A stretch of 64,000 bases of DNA from NCBI GenBank assembly GCA_914767715.1, contig OU612072.1, positions 20,522,001 to 20,586,000 of the forward strand, read 5' to 3'. The notes under the pieces were generated by a model, which searched no databases, was not told where the DNA came from, and was given only the letters and a program-made list of their open reading frames with translations. The stretch comes from Membranipora membranacea (taxonomy: Eukaryota > Bryozoa > Gymnolaemata > Cheilostomatida > Membraniporidae). Both the position numbers and the translations under genes were made by a program. How positions within the stretch are numbered: position 1 is the stretch's first letter; each line of letters opens with the position of its first letter. This document shows, piece after piece, positions 24,876 through 36,300 of this stretch.

Positions 24876-25170
24876 GTATTGTGTTTTGCATGCAGTTCAC
24901 GAGAGATTTTGATTATGTCATATTGATGCAAAACCAATTATCATTTTACTAAGTTGAAAACTGAACCCGCTTTCCATCGATGGTGGCATTTTATTGTATA
25001 TTTAAGGTAACAGTTTATCAAGTGTTGATCTCGGCAAAAGAAACGCATAAACTTTTATATCACATCGAAGAAAAAAACAGGAGTAACAGAAATTCAGAGA
25101 TATGGTGGATGAAAAACTGATAAAATATATTTTCTGGAACCGAAAACATAATATAGTAACACCAATAAAT

Positions 25171-27115
25171 TTAGCGATTGTCTTGAAGGCAGGGCACATC
25201 TGCGGTGTCTAGTTTTCTCCAAAACTCTCTTCTACTCTGAGGCATTAGCGGGCAGAGGTTGTCTATGATCCCTTGTTTTTTAATCTCGGGGAATCCACGG
25301 TTGTTGGTTCGGCATGGAGTTATTCTACCAAGTTGATGTTTGGCCAGTAGAAAATCAAAAGTTTTATACTCAGGGTCTGCATGGTCAGTCTTGAACTGAA
25401 GTTCTTTACACCCCCTCTCGAACTTAGCCACACTTATATCAGCCAACATTGGCCGCCCTTTCTTGCTCAACTTAGCCTGGCTTTGACCCCCAGCATAACC
25501 GGCAAATTCTGCACAACCTGGAGTAATGGGATTGGCCCCAGCATCCTTCACGCAGTTGACGAAGTCCTCGAAGTCGCAGACATCCCCTTTTTTTTTCATC
25601 TGCCTTTCCACCCTGGCGTGGCAGCTGTCTGCACTCATGAAAGTGTGGCCAGCTTCGAGGTATTTTAGAGTGATAGTGTTTGCTGAAATTTTGTTCGTAT
25701 TTATTATGTCGGTCAGGGCAGTGTATAAGGCATAGTTTTTATTCTGCCCGCCGCAGTTATCCATATAGTATATTATATCGTCTACATCCCGATCCTTTAG
25801 GAGTGCTTGGATGAAGGCTGAAGTAATATCATCAGCCTTCCTTCCGGCGATGGCTTCATGCCAGAGCACAGATTCTGTTTTTGTCACTCCACAATACTTT
25901 CCAACAGGAGCAAACGTTTGATGAAATGCAACTAGACGCTTGGTGAAACAGGCAGACTTGTAACCTGGCAGCCTCGGTAGCATGACAACTTTTTGTAAGT
26001 CAACGCTCCTTACTACACGACCTGCTACAACGGTCTCACCGTCCAGCTTGTACGCATCCCTCGCCTTCTGGGCATGATACACATGCACGGTCTCTCTCAA
26101 GCATGCCTCACAGTCTCTAGTTGTGCACTCCCCATTCACCATTTGATGCTCCTCATCCATCTTCAACGCTGTGCAAACTTCGCACTCTTCTTCTCCTAGT
26201 TTTGCGAATGAAATGTTCATATTATTAACCCTTCTCATATAAGTTGTGTAATCCACTTTGGCTTCAGAGTTCAGATCATTGTAATGTTTATGCATATCCG
26301 TTATAGTAAGGCCATGAGGGAGATAGAGTCTGTTCGGAGCATGCTCACGACGGTAGTGTGATATGCATGGATTGAAGGTTTTAATATGAGCATCGATCCC
26401 TTCGTGTAATAAGTTAATGTCCAACTTTTTGCGTCCTCTTTGGTCAGGTACAGGTGCAAGAAGAGAAGGGTTAGCCTTTGCATTCATCACTACATGAGAG
26501 TTGATGTTCAGTCCAATTGTATGCATGAAAAACTTCTTGCACACCACACATTCTCTGCCATCAGCATCGGTCAGGCGGTAGCTGTAGTAAACCTGGAAAA
26601 CAGAGGAAATAAAAAGTTTGTTACTGATGGCTCAAGTTTAATTCCAGTAGAAATTTTCCTTACCCTGAAAATCCTATATTAATTGAATTATTAAACTTTA
26701 TATTTTCACTTTACATGGCCAATTATATTGAAAAAATTAATTCTGAATAACTGTATCTATGATCTTCCTAATTGTCATACAACTTTTTGAGCCAAGACGG
26801 GGTAATGAGTGTAATTTTATTAATTGCTGTCCCAGCTAAAATTATACTTACAGCGCGCTGCCTGGAAGAAAATCTTTTGGTATTAGCATCATGTCTGTGC
26901 ACCATCATGTGCAAGAAACTCTTTCGATCGTTGTAGCTTTTATTCCAATACTGGAGATATATCTGTATCCTTCTCATCTGGTTTATTTGAGCCTGGCAAT
27001 TCCTCGGACAATCTGTACAAGGTTCCTTGAGAGGATGCTTTTCACGCTCATGTCTCAGTTTATCCTCAAGAGAGAGTCGGCGTTTTTTTGCAGGGTTGTT
27101 AACGTTTTCCATCAT
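25171..27115 (-). CDS. Transposase-like protein, DNCGGQNKN (DUF7869-like) family, 561 aa
   Basis: Two exons: 27115-26852 (88 codons, ATG start) and 26592-25171. The 259-nt intron has a GTAAGT donor and TTTTCCAG acceptor and lies between codons. The N-terminus is basic with a C-x2-C-x3-C cluster (KEPCTDCPRNC). Residues ~90-112 read YYSYRLTD...CVVCKKFFMHT, a junction typical of this family. A second cysteine cluster lies at ~225-252 (CEVC ... C-x4-C-x2-C). The RNase-H-like core follows: SVDLQKV (D~286), YYMDNCGGQNKN (D~366), then SADSCHARVE (D~410, H413, E417). The acidic residues fit a DDE/D nuclease; this is inference. No stops or frameshifts. It sits alone inside the inverted repeats of 24630-27517. 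A polyadenylation signal (AATAAA, minus) lies at ~24995-24990. Confidence 0.9.
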
Positions 27116-27203
27116 GAAGTAAATTTACTGTGCTCTAGTGCTCAAATGATGAGCTTTGAGTTCAACTAACTGATTTATATGGCAGAAAAATGATGCACCG
27201 AGA

Positions 27204-27300
27204 AGGTAACGCTTTTCACTGTGCAAATACGTAACGCTCAGGCATTGTAAACTGCTGGAGAAACACATTATCAGCTGATAACGCCTTTTCAGTGCAGAAG
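27204..27300. repeat. Subterminal half-sites at the right end of the transposon
   Basis: 27204-27224 (AAGGTAACGCTTTTCACTGTG) and a head-to-head pair at 27253-27300 centred on TTATCAGCTGATAACG resemble the inner part of the terminal repeat in both orientations. They lie between the transposase start and the right end, where they could bind transposase or affect its promoter. Confidence 0.65.
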
Positions 27301-27486
27301 GCAAGGTTTGATTGTTGTGAATTGTGCAGACATAACACAATTTAAGGGATTAGTGCTAAGCCTAATGAGCAAATACAACTTTTTGTTAGATAACATCTAT
27401 GATGTTTGGCTAATTATCAAACGTGGAGATTTTGGATAAGATTGCATGAGAAATATGACATGGCTGAGGAAAAATTAAAAATTAAT

Positions 27487-27517
27487 GCTGATAACGCTTT
27501 TTACCAGCAGAGGGCAG
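27487..27517 (-). repeat. Right terminal inverted repeat of the transposon
   Basis: Reverse complement of 24630-24660 with two mismatches in 31 bp; the element ends GGGCAG and is followed by the AACT target duplication (27518-27521). Confidence 0.95.
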
Positions 27518-27762
27518 AACTGTACTCTGCCGCTTACATAGCTTAGCGGGTTTCTCCTGCAGACATAAATACTATACCTGAAGTTGAGTGTTGGGTGTCA
27601 TCATCAGATTATATATCGTTGATATCCAACCTGGTTTAGTTTACACCTAGCTCTGGGGTAACTTTTAAGGACAGCTGGACTTTTCTGTTGGCCAAAATGT
27701 AAATCTACCGGGAACACCTACCACTTAAACAATATCATTAAAAGTGATGGTATATATATAAT

Positions 27763-28865
27763 ATGAAAAAATTCTTTTCAGAAGTCGGCAGCACTCAAAC
27801 CAATATTGACCAAGAGCAAATATTTGAATCTCTATCGCACTCACCACTGACCGGAACGTCACAGCAGGGAAAGCGATGGCTTCAGGATATTAATACCAAG
27901 AAAGCTACAAACTCTCAAGACTTCCCGCCGTTGGTGACACAGACGTGCCTTGATGATTTGAATAAGCCACTGCGCCATATCATCAATGACTGCCGATGTA
28001 ATGGTATATTTACTGTCATACGATAATCTACTGAAGTAGTTCCTATAGAAAAATGCAAAAGTGCTAGTTCTGAGTCTGATATTATCTCTCTTGTGCCACC
28101 TTTGAAAGTCTTAAGAAAAAGCCATTATGTTTATCTATGTTGATGCTATTTTGCCTAGTATTGATCAGAACCAGAATGTTTCCAGCGTGGGAAGAGTACA
28201 GTTGATGCTATTATATGTGTCATAGACAAACTAACTAGGTTGTTAGATTAGAGCCATATGAAATATGAAACATCTGTATTTTTTTTATATGAGTTCGGCA
28301 TTCGATCTGTTGATTAGCGGTAAACTGATGATCACGTTGGCAAACCAGGGCATCTGCACTAATCTGCTGCGCATATCCACAGCTTCTTAGACAATCGGCA
28401 CCAATCAGTAGGGATTGACGAAACATGCAGTGATGGCCAGTATGTTGGCAATGGCACACCCCAGGGAAATTGATCGGACCAATGTTTTGGCTTCAGTATG
28501 TAGACACCCGCAAACTACCCTATGATACGATGAAATATGCATCTGACCTCACTTTGATTTGACATCCTACTACACATCTAGAGAGTCCCCATAGCCTATA
28601 ACCTGCGATTGATGACATAGCTCAATAGCGCTCTGATCACAGCATGCCCGATCAGATACATCAACTGCTCCACCAGTCACACTCAACAGCAAACAAATAC
28701 CAGCACAGTACCAGGCCAATTTCCTCGAATTATCAATCGACTACAACCTAACATTCAGTCAACATATCAATATGGTGGGAGAAAAAGTTAGACCGCTAAC
28801 CTATGTGTTAAGTGGTAAGTTTTATGGTATGAGGAATCTGAGAATGAGGGTTAGAACCCTATGCC
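27763..28865 (+). pseudogene. Decayed non-LTR retrotransposon (LINE) reverse transcriptase
   Basis: The first part (27763-28026) is open and reads like the region before the RT fingers of CR1/Jockey-type LINEs (LQDINTKKAT, then LDDLNKPLRHIIND). Later pieces in changing frames give ISLVPPLKVL (~28080), SSAFDLLISGKLM (~28288-28330), the GTPQG motif (~28453), KLIGPMFWLQYVDT, the catalytic box as YASD (28536-28547, normally YADD), and NLTFSQHIN (~28746-28780). Several frameshifts and stops separate them, and the usual second catalytic Asp reads Ser-Asp. No 5' end, endonuclease domain or 3' tail is identified. Long dead. Confidence 0.85.
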
Positions 28866-28986
28866 CCCATATTACCACAATTATATAATAGATAGGCATT
28901 ACACTTTAATCCATTGCAACTTATTTATATAGTAGAAAATATTCTAATATAGACCAATGATATTTCAGACCATGCAAACATGTTAA

Positions 28987-29363
28987 AGGGCAACCAAGGT
29001 TTCAAACAACTTCTCATTGATGGCCATTGATTATTAGCAGATTGCACCTTCTGCATGGGGAAAAAGACAAAATATAATTCGGATGATTATTCAGCCAGAA
29101 TTCTTGTGAAACATTTCTTCCATCAGGTACTCAAACTCAGCTAAAAGAGAATACCACATAGCAGTTTCCTGTTCCTGTTATTATTTAGCCTGTGCTCTAT
29201 AAGTATTACAGCAAAGTCTTGGAACCTCCCCTAAACTGAAGTGTTACCCAGCTTAGAGTCAGCAACTACTTTGAGTTTTGCATCGCGTAATGCACAAAGC
29301 TGATGCTGCCCAGCACATTATTTGCTACCCATTAATGCATTGCTGCGAAACCTTGGTTGCCCT
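28987..29363. mobile_element. MITE with TTAA target duplication, 377 bp
   Basis: Ends are inverted repeats (AGGGCAACCAAGGTTTC on the left, its complement on the right) and TTAA flanks both sides (28983-28986 and 29364-29367). The interior has no coding frame. TTAA duplications are known for piggyBac and Kolobok elements, so this is probably a non-autonomous member of one of those. Confidence 0.85.
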
Positions 29364-29926
29364 TTAAATAGTATCATATAATGTATGTTACCGGGATAAC
29401 CAGACACACACTCAGTGATAGCATGACATTCTGACAGAGTATTTCCGAGAATTCTTGTCCAAATCTTGATTGTTGGAATGTCATGAACCCGCCTTTTTTT
29501 TTATTTATCTTTATTTGGGCCAATCTTATAAAGGCATTTAGGACCTAACGCAGACACCTTTATATGCTAAGGCCTACTCAATAGTGCTGTTGTCGTATTG
29601 ATGCGAAGATGAATTCTCTGAAAGAACAAAAGTTGACGCCATTGACACTAGAACCTTGCACAGCCAGAAATGACGATAGATAGAAATGAAAAGTTCAATT
29701 GGTGATTGGTAACACCAGTGGTCTGAACCAAGGTGTTAGCTGAACTGTAGACTGCTACTCACACAAATTAAAAATATATACATATGTTATTAAACACGAC
29801 AAGCTCTGCTGTTTGTTGTTGATGGGTGACAGTAAATGCTCAATATAACTGTTGTCAATTAAAGTGATTGACAATCATCTTAATCTCCTGACTATGCATT
29901 ACATATAGGTTGCTTGTTTGTTGTAG
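29364..29926. other. No gene seen
   Basis: AT-rich; no supported exon or repeat boundary. Confidence 0.4.
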
Positions 29927-30004
29927 ACATGCTGAAGGGAGAGAAATTATTTAAGAAATGTTCAGAAATAGTGATGCCGGCGGCCAAGAAATGCAAAAAA
30001 TGCA
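29927..30004 (+). other. Possible exon with a Cys-x2-Cys end
   Basis: A pyrimidine-rich acceptor (TTGTTTGTTGTAG) precedes an ATG at 29929 and 25 open codons ending PAAKKCKKC, followed by a strong donor (GTAAGT). The end resembles the start of a small zinc-ribbon motif. A partner exon could begin at 30342 (after TTTTTCAG) and end at a stop near 30410, but this is not secure. Unrecognised and possibly chance. Confidence 0.2.
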
Positions 30005-30543
30005 GTAAGTGAGCATCATAAATATATTTAAGCCAACCACATTGTCTTATTTCTCATCGATGCTCTTCAGGTTAATTTCCTGACAAGGTGTCAATTTGGT
30101 GAGTTTGAGGGTAAGATATTATCTATTTCACCAATGTAATCTTTGTTGCCTTAGAAAAGGCATGCCCAATTGTTCATAGTTATGTACGGTAGCTTTTGAC
30201 GCTTAGTGATTGGTAAGAGAAACTAAATTTCATCTAGTGTGTATCTCAAGGCACAAGCTAAGTTTATACAGATTGGGCGTAAGAATTGTTTTTTCAGTTA
30301 TATGTTTTGCCCATGTGTTTATGCAAAACCACCTTTTTCAGAAAATCCAATAATTAAACTGGGGTTTCAGGCCCACCTGGAAGCTGAGAGGAAAGGAGGG
30401 AGGAAATGATGAGAGACCCTGGAAAAAGGAAGAGGGGACATGCTATGGAGCGATTCATGCTATCGGTTAGCGAAGGTTCACTCATTCATGTCATCATTCA
30501 AGGTTAAATACAAATACAAGATTGTAGTTGGTACAATACGGTA

Positions 30544-30760
30544 GATTCCAAGATAGTTCCCCCACTTCACCCTTAGAATTAATCAAAAAAGAATGATATT
30601 TTAGAGTTAATTTAACTCTGTAATCACCTATGGCCAGTTTCAAAAGGCAGTTGATTATTTCAGAGTATCGAATCACAGCTGATGGTCTTTCAATTGGCAG
30701 GTCATTTTAGCGTCAAATTATTTCATTGCAAGGGTGAAGCAGGGGAACTATCTCAGAATC
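30544..30760. mobile_element. Small inverted-repeat element (MITE), 217 bp
   Basis: 31-bp arms at 30544-30574 and 30730-30760, sharing GATTC, GATAGTTCCC and CTTCACCCTT in inverted orientation, enclose ~155 bp of AT-rich sequence. No target duplication could be fixed. The 60-codon minus-strand frame across it is a shadow. Confidence 0.75.
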
Positions 30761-33316
30761 AAAACAACGCTATTTTTTTTTCTGTGTGTACATGTAAAAT
30801 AGGAGTTGCCTTCACTTTGTATGTGGCTGGGTAATTCCAAAGTAATATGTGATGGCCACAAGAATTTGGCCACTAGTCAAAATAACACTGCATAACGGTG
30901 CATCAATTTGCATAACTCAGTTTGATATCAATTAAACTAACGGCTGAATTTAGGAATTGTCACCCTCTATAATATCACCTAATTCCCAAACCAGAGGTAA
31001 CTATTCTATTATATGCCATCCCAAAGTCATGTGGGGTCTGCGAAGAGAAGCACACTGGAGAAGATATTTATATTTATCTCCTCACTATCTTTCTCTAGCC
31101 GGGGTAGGTAAAATCATTATCAGATAGGCTGCATGGGGGTTAGTTTTGAAATTGTACACTCACTCCCTGACAGTAGTATTTAGAATCTGACAAAAAGGTT
31201 TTAATTTGATTCGGCATAGATTATTCTATTTAAGGGAAGAATGGCATTGGTAATTGAAAGACCCACTGTTCTCTATATAATCCTAGGCTGTTCGTTTTCC
31301 CGCAGAGGCAAATAACAATTCATTCCCATGCTTGCAAAGAGATACGATTGCTCGTGGTCACAGTGCAATCCCTAGTGAAATTCTCTCATCATCAGAGAAA
31401 GCACACAATCAAGCAGTTGCCTTCTAGAATGATTGAAAGCACCCATTTTGTCTTAGGCTCCTGATTACACAATGTGTGTTTGGGTTTTATTTTAAGGGCA
31501 ACGGAGTACTAGTTGGTTAGTCTGGTCTAAATGTCTTTAATAGGTATAATAAGATCATCAATGGGACTCTTTGGAAAGATAAAGACAGAGCACAATTTTG
31601 GATCTCATCTTGTTTGGTTTACAAAGACAAAAAATACTAAATTTGAGGTTAGCATACAGGAATCGTTCAAAGGCCTATAAATATGTATTTATTAAACAGG
31701 GTTAAGATCATTCAACAATTTTGTGAGAATGACCCTGCTACTGAGTGAGTGGAAGTGTTTATAAATACAAAAATTATAATAAATTAGGGCAAGGGGTTTT
31801 TACTCCTTGATATAGCCTAGGCCTACTAAGGAAGCATTCAATTCAATGACTGAATAAGTGAATGAGTTAGATAGATGACATTCCATTTCATGGGCCCATG
31901 TTAAAAGTGTTTACCATAATGAAGTTGTTATGAATACTTACATTGCCTATTGACATTCCCCTTCTCTCGTGGAAAACAGAAAATGAGAGTTCATAAGTAA
32001 TGTAACAGAATGATGGTGGCAATCATGTAGGCCAACAGCCAAACCTATAAAATTTGATTACGTTTCTTACTACTATCTATCTATTATCATAGATAGTAGT
32101 AAGTAGCTACAGCTAAGGACTGAAGTAGGTTAACATCCTTAGTTGTAGAGATACTAACCTCTTTGGCTCAAAGAGCGTTGGCTACAATACTGGTGATTTG
32201 TGATATCTCATATCTTATCCTAAATGCTTCTTTTTTTCTTTGTTTGCTGTACTTTGAAAATTTGCACACTAAGAATTTATAACAAGACCGGAAACAGTAT
32301 ATACGATGCATCAAGTTATCTTCCTGATATCACATGGCAATTTACTCTCTGATCCCACCAAAGAGACTTAAATCCCTGTTCACATAAGAAGTTTGGGACA
32401 ATATTTAGTCGACAGGTTTGAAACAAAACTTGCTTCATTCATTTCCAAAGGGTCAAGAATGGTTAGCCACACCTTTTGAATGATAAAAGTGACTATATTG
32501 AACTAAAATGGGACTTGCACTATTCCCACAGAACATTTTCTGAAAACTTCATGTTGCATTCCCACAAGTAAAGAGGGTACATCTCCCAAATATCTAAAAT
32601 TATCGGCCCAAATGCAAATAAGGTAACCTATGAGGTAGAATGAAATTGCTTTACAAATAGGGTAAACTGGATTGAAAGAATTAACTCAATTTGTAAACTT
32701 CAATTCCACCTCATGAGTAAAATTCTACGCAGTATGGGCTTCTCTTATATATTTCGTTATTTGAGTTCACACAAATGTTTGCCATGGAATGGAAACTATG
32801 TGAGAGGTAATCTTTTGTTGATGATTTTTCCAGGTAACTGAAGTATCTGATCTTTCTGGTGAATTTTCTAATAAAGTGACGACTCAGTCCATTTTGATGA
32901 CTGGTACTTTTATTTGCTCTAGTGTGTTTATGATTTATTTTATGTCCTTTAAATGGCTCATCGTGGGTACGTTCTCAGTCATAGCAGTTCTTAAACATTT
33001 CTTCTCTAAGAATAAAACAACAAGAGTCAAAGAGATCAAAGGATAATAAATACCTAAATCCTCCTTCGAAAGTTGAAACATATTATTGTATATATGGTGA
33101 TCATAAAAGTCACATTGTTTCAATTGAGTTGATTGTTGTGGCTGATTATTTTAGAATTCATAAGAATTATGCTACCCTGAGGTGGCAATAATTACTTTCT
33201 GCGCTCAATCAATATGTTTAACTAAACTCCCAACAATAGGCATTCGCTCACGCTGTTGCGCCATTTACTAGTAGTCATAATTACTTCTGAAGTCATGAAG
33301 CCGGCAGTCAACTAGG
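30761..33316. other. Gene-free stretch
   Basis: No supported exons. It contains one clear hairpin, 32066-32080 / 32089-32103 (15-bp perfect arms, 8-nt loop). Confidence 0.5.
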
Positions 33317-36300
33317 ATGCAAGTTCTAAAAGTGGTGCTAGTTTTGGGATTTACTGGTGAGGTCAAATATCATTTAACTTGATTTGATATATTTGTTATG
33401 AAGCTGGAAATGCGATCATGCCAAACTGCCATGTTTCAGGACCATTATTAAATTCTGCACTTCGTTAGGAGATTTCTTACATACTTTAGACAACTAATTT
33501 CAGTTAAATTACTACATCAAATCGGTAGCATGTTTTTTTAGATTGACAGTACATTACTTGTGCAAGTTTCATAGGATAAGTTATTGCTCTACAAAACCTG
33601 AAGTCAAAGGGACCTCGGAAAATTTTAATTTTTCGAAACATTCGTCCTTCAAAATCGATGCGTGACTGCCAACTTGATCAGAAATGTGTCCTGATTGAAT
33701 CAGGAGGAAAACTCCAATAATCTTCGCACCATATGTTCAATTTGGAAGAGAGTGCTTGACATTGACCCGGTAAATTATTCGAGATTTTGGAAAATTCTTC
33801 CCGGTCAATACAGCAAATATGCGAATTATTTGAATTAAGAATGATAATAATTATGTGATGTATATAATAAATAACTAATGTACTGTATATTTTAGTTACT
33901 GTGCTGACACAAAGCAATACCTGCTCTTCGAAAAGAATAATATACCCAACTGTAACCATCAGGAACGAAAGTGATCCAAAAGCAAAAATCAATGGGGATT
34001 TGGGCCTACGGTACCGGTATTAAGCTGAAATGTGAAGGTGATTATTTCTTACTCTTATTTGATTTGTATATATAATAATGTGTACATAATATGTTTCATA
34101 AGTAAATGATGTAAACGACATTGTAGCAGGTAATTGATAGCTTGTTATCTAAAGTATAGAAATAATTTGTGAAAGCATTACATAGTTCATGTAATTTTTT
34201 ATGGGAAATGATTTAGCTGGTGAGCCTTGTAAAATTTCATAATTTGATAATTCAAATTCAATTGTATGTGTTTCATTTTGATGTATTTTTTTTTTAAACT
34301 TGTCTTTGTCTGTGTTATATTCGGATATTTCCTTGGTGTGGTTGAACAGGGCCTGGAGAAAAGTTCACATGGCTCAGATGGTCTTATGGAAAATTGCAAG
34401 AAATTGAAGATGATAAATGGGCTATTATAGATAAAGGTTCGCTGATGTTGAAAATCCATCCAAATATAGCAGTTTATGATGAAAACCTTGGTCCTGAAGA
34501 TACACTGGGTTATCAACATTCAGGTTTTGTCATATGCCTTGCCTGGGAAATCACAACACAGACCCTCTACATTTCAAATTTAGTACCTACCCGCTATCCC
34601 TGTAAGTATCAACTTTACACCTCAATCCAGGTCAGGAAGTTACATCGTTACGTTGAAAAGATTGGTGAATTAATTGAGTGTTGCTCGGCATAACTGCAAA
34701 ACATCATAATTTTTCTTATGCCATTCTTGTTAGGGTTGTTCACAGTAGAGATGCCCTTAATAAATTGGACAAGCATTTTATACTGAGTTATAAAAATAGT
34801 GAATCTAAACCTAGCATAACTGTAGAAAAATAAAACCCCTATGGTTCATTGCTACCCATGACCGTTACTAGATAATTAATACAAAGTGGTTTGCTCAGTG
34901 GTTGCCATGTTCTCTATTGATTAATTATTATCTCTCTCTTCTCAAGTTTGCAGCATCAACGAAGTTAACCACAATTACCAGCAGTCCGATGAAAATATAT
35001 GCTGTCATCCATGTTTTAAACATGACTGTGCCCCCCGTGTATTACTCAATGATAGTGATGTGGTTTGGTATTCAGAAGCTCTTAAAGAGACAAAAAAAGG
35101 TACATGAACTTGCAGAATTCCCTCAGCTAGTATTCCATCCAATCCCAAACCCAGGCCTCAAACCACTAGGTGCGTTTCCTTTAATTAGATATCTTATGAC
35201 TGTGACTTTTAACTAGGAGCATCTGGCTCAGACGCCTCACAACCACTCATTCCTATCAAACCAGAAAGCGGAAATTAGTCCAAACTTCTGATACTTAATT
35301 GTAGTAACAAACCTTGACATGAACTTTAAGTTCTAGAGCAGGAAAATCTTAAAATAACATATAGGAATTAACAAGCCAGCTTTTTAACTATTGTAAAATA
35401 CACTAAAATTACTGGCTTTTAAAGACTTATGTTACTATGCCGAATCTGGTGCAGAAATATTGCAGTAAAGAAATCATAAATGGATGGATTTCATTTTGCA
35501 TCGGTGAGGCCTTTATTTCAATTCAAGTAGAGATGTTGATTCAGAACTATATAAGGATATTTGTGTTGGTAGTTCGCATGCGATTGTTTACTCAACATGA
35601 AATTCTTTGTTTGAAATAAGCCAGGCAAAATGAATATTTAGTTTACAGCTGCATCTGAAGGACTGCATGATACACTTTCTTATTATACTCATTCTCCAAC
35701 ACAAAAGTTTCATTTGCATTTTCTTTGTATATGGACAATAATCGCAATTGGTATTGATCAGTTATTGAATTTCAGTGTCACGCTATGAGGTCATGTCATG
35801 GCGTACATCGTTTAATTTCGAGTTTAGACTTCTTTGATCATATGGATGGAGAAACCCAAAAAAAAGATTATGGCGAGATATGACCTTAACTATTCTATGC
35901 TAAAATCCAACTTGAGTTTAAACCACCGCTACAACTCAAACAAATGTGTGCTTATTGAGTTCTATATGGCTCAAAGACTCAATTTTTTTTAGGCTCAAAT
36001 ATCGAAATTGTCACCTAATAGGAAAATATTATGACATGTCCGAACTGATCCTAAAAATCAGGTTATGAAATCAATACACCTGGTGATGACATCATTATTG
36101 TCAACTAGTAAAGTGGGAACCATTTCACTCTGTCCGCAGCTTATTGTCTTCACACCCTGATTTGGCGAACAGTTTGTGCAAATTGTTTGCTGATTAGGTG
36201 ACAATGCCAAGATTAAAGCCTCAAATCTCGAGTTTTGAGCTATACAGAATTCAATAATAATGGCTTAAATATGCAAAAAAAGCTATTGATAAATTAAAGG

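Larger units (their letters stand above)
24630..27517. mobile_element. Complete DNA transposon, 2888 bp
   Basis: Terminal inverted repeats of 31 bp (24630-24660 and 27487-27517) differ at two positions; they start CTGCCC and end at the CGTTATCAGC string. The direct repeat AACT flanks both ends (24626-24629 and 27518-27521), a 4-bp target duplication. Inside is one two-exon gene (25171-27115, minus) with an intact frame. Half-sites of the terminal repeat recur internally at 24851-24875, 27204-27224 and as a head-to-head pair at 27253-27300. Good ends and an open frame suggest recent activity. Superfamily not certain: the 4-bp duplication is not TTAA, so piggyBac/Kolobok are unlikely; a Sola- or Academ-like assignment is a guess. 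Confidence 0.9.

Noticed and set aside
30494-30676. 60-codon minus-strand frame
   Set aside because: Lies across the arms of a small inverted-repeat element.
35437-35619. Possible exon of the membrane-protein gene (frame with D-x-D...Y...C)
   Set aside because: The attractive frame needs an incoming phase that none of the other exons provide, and it hits a stop without a donor.
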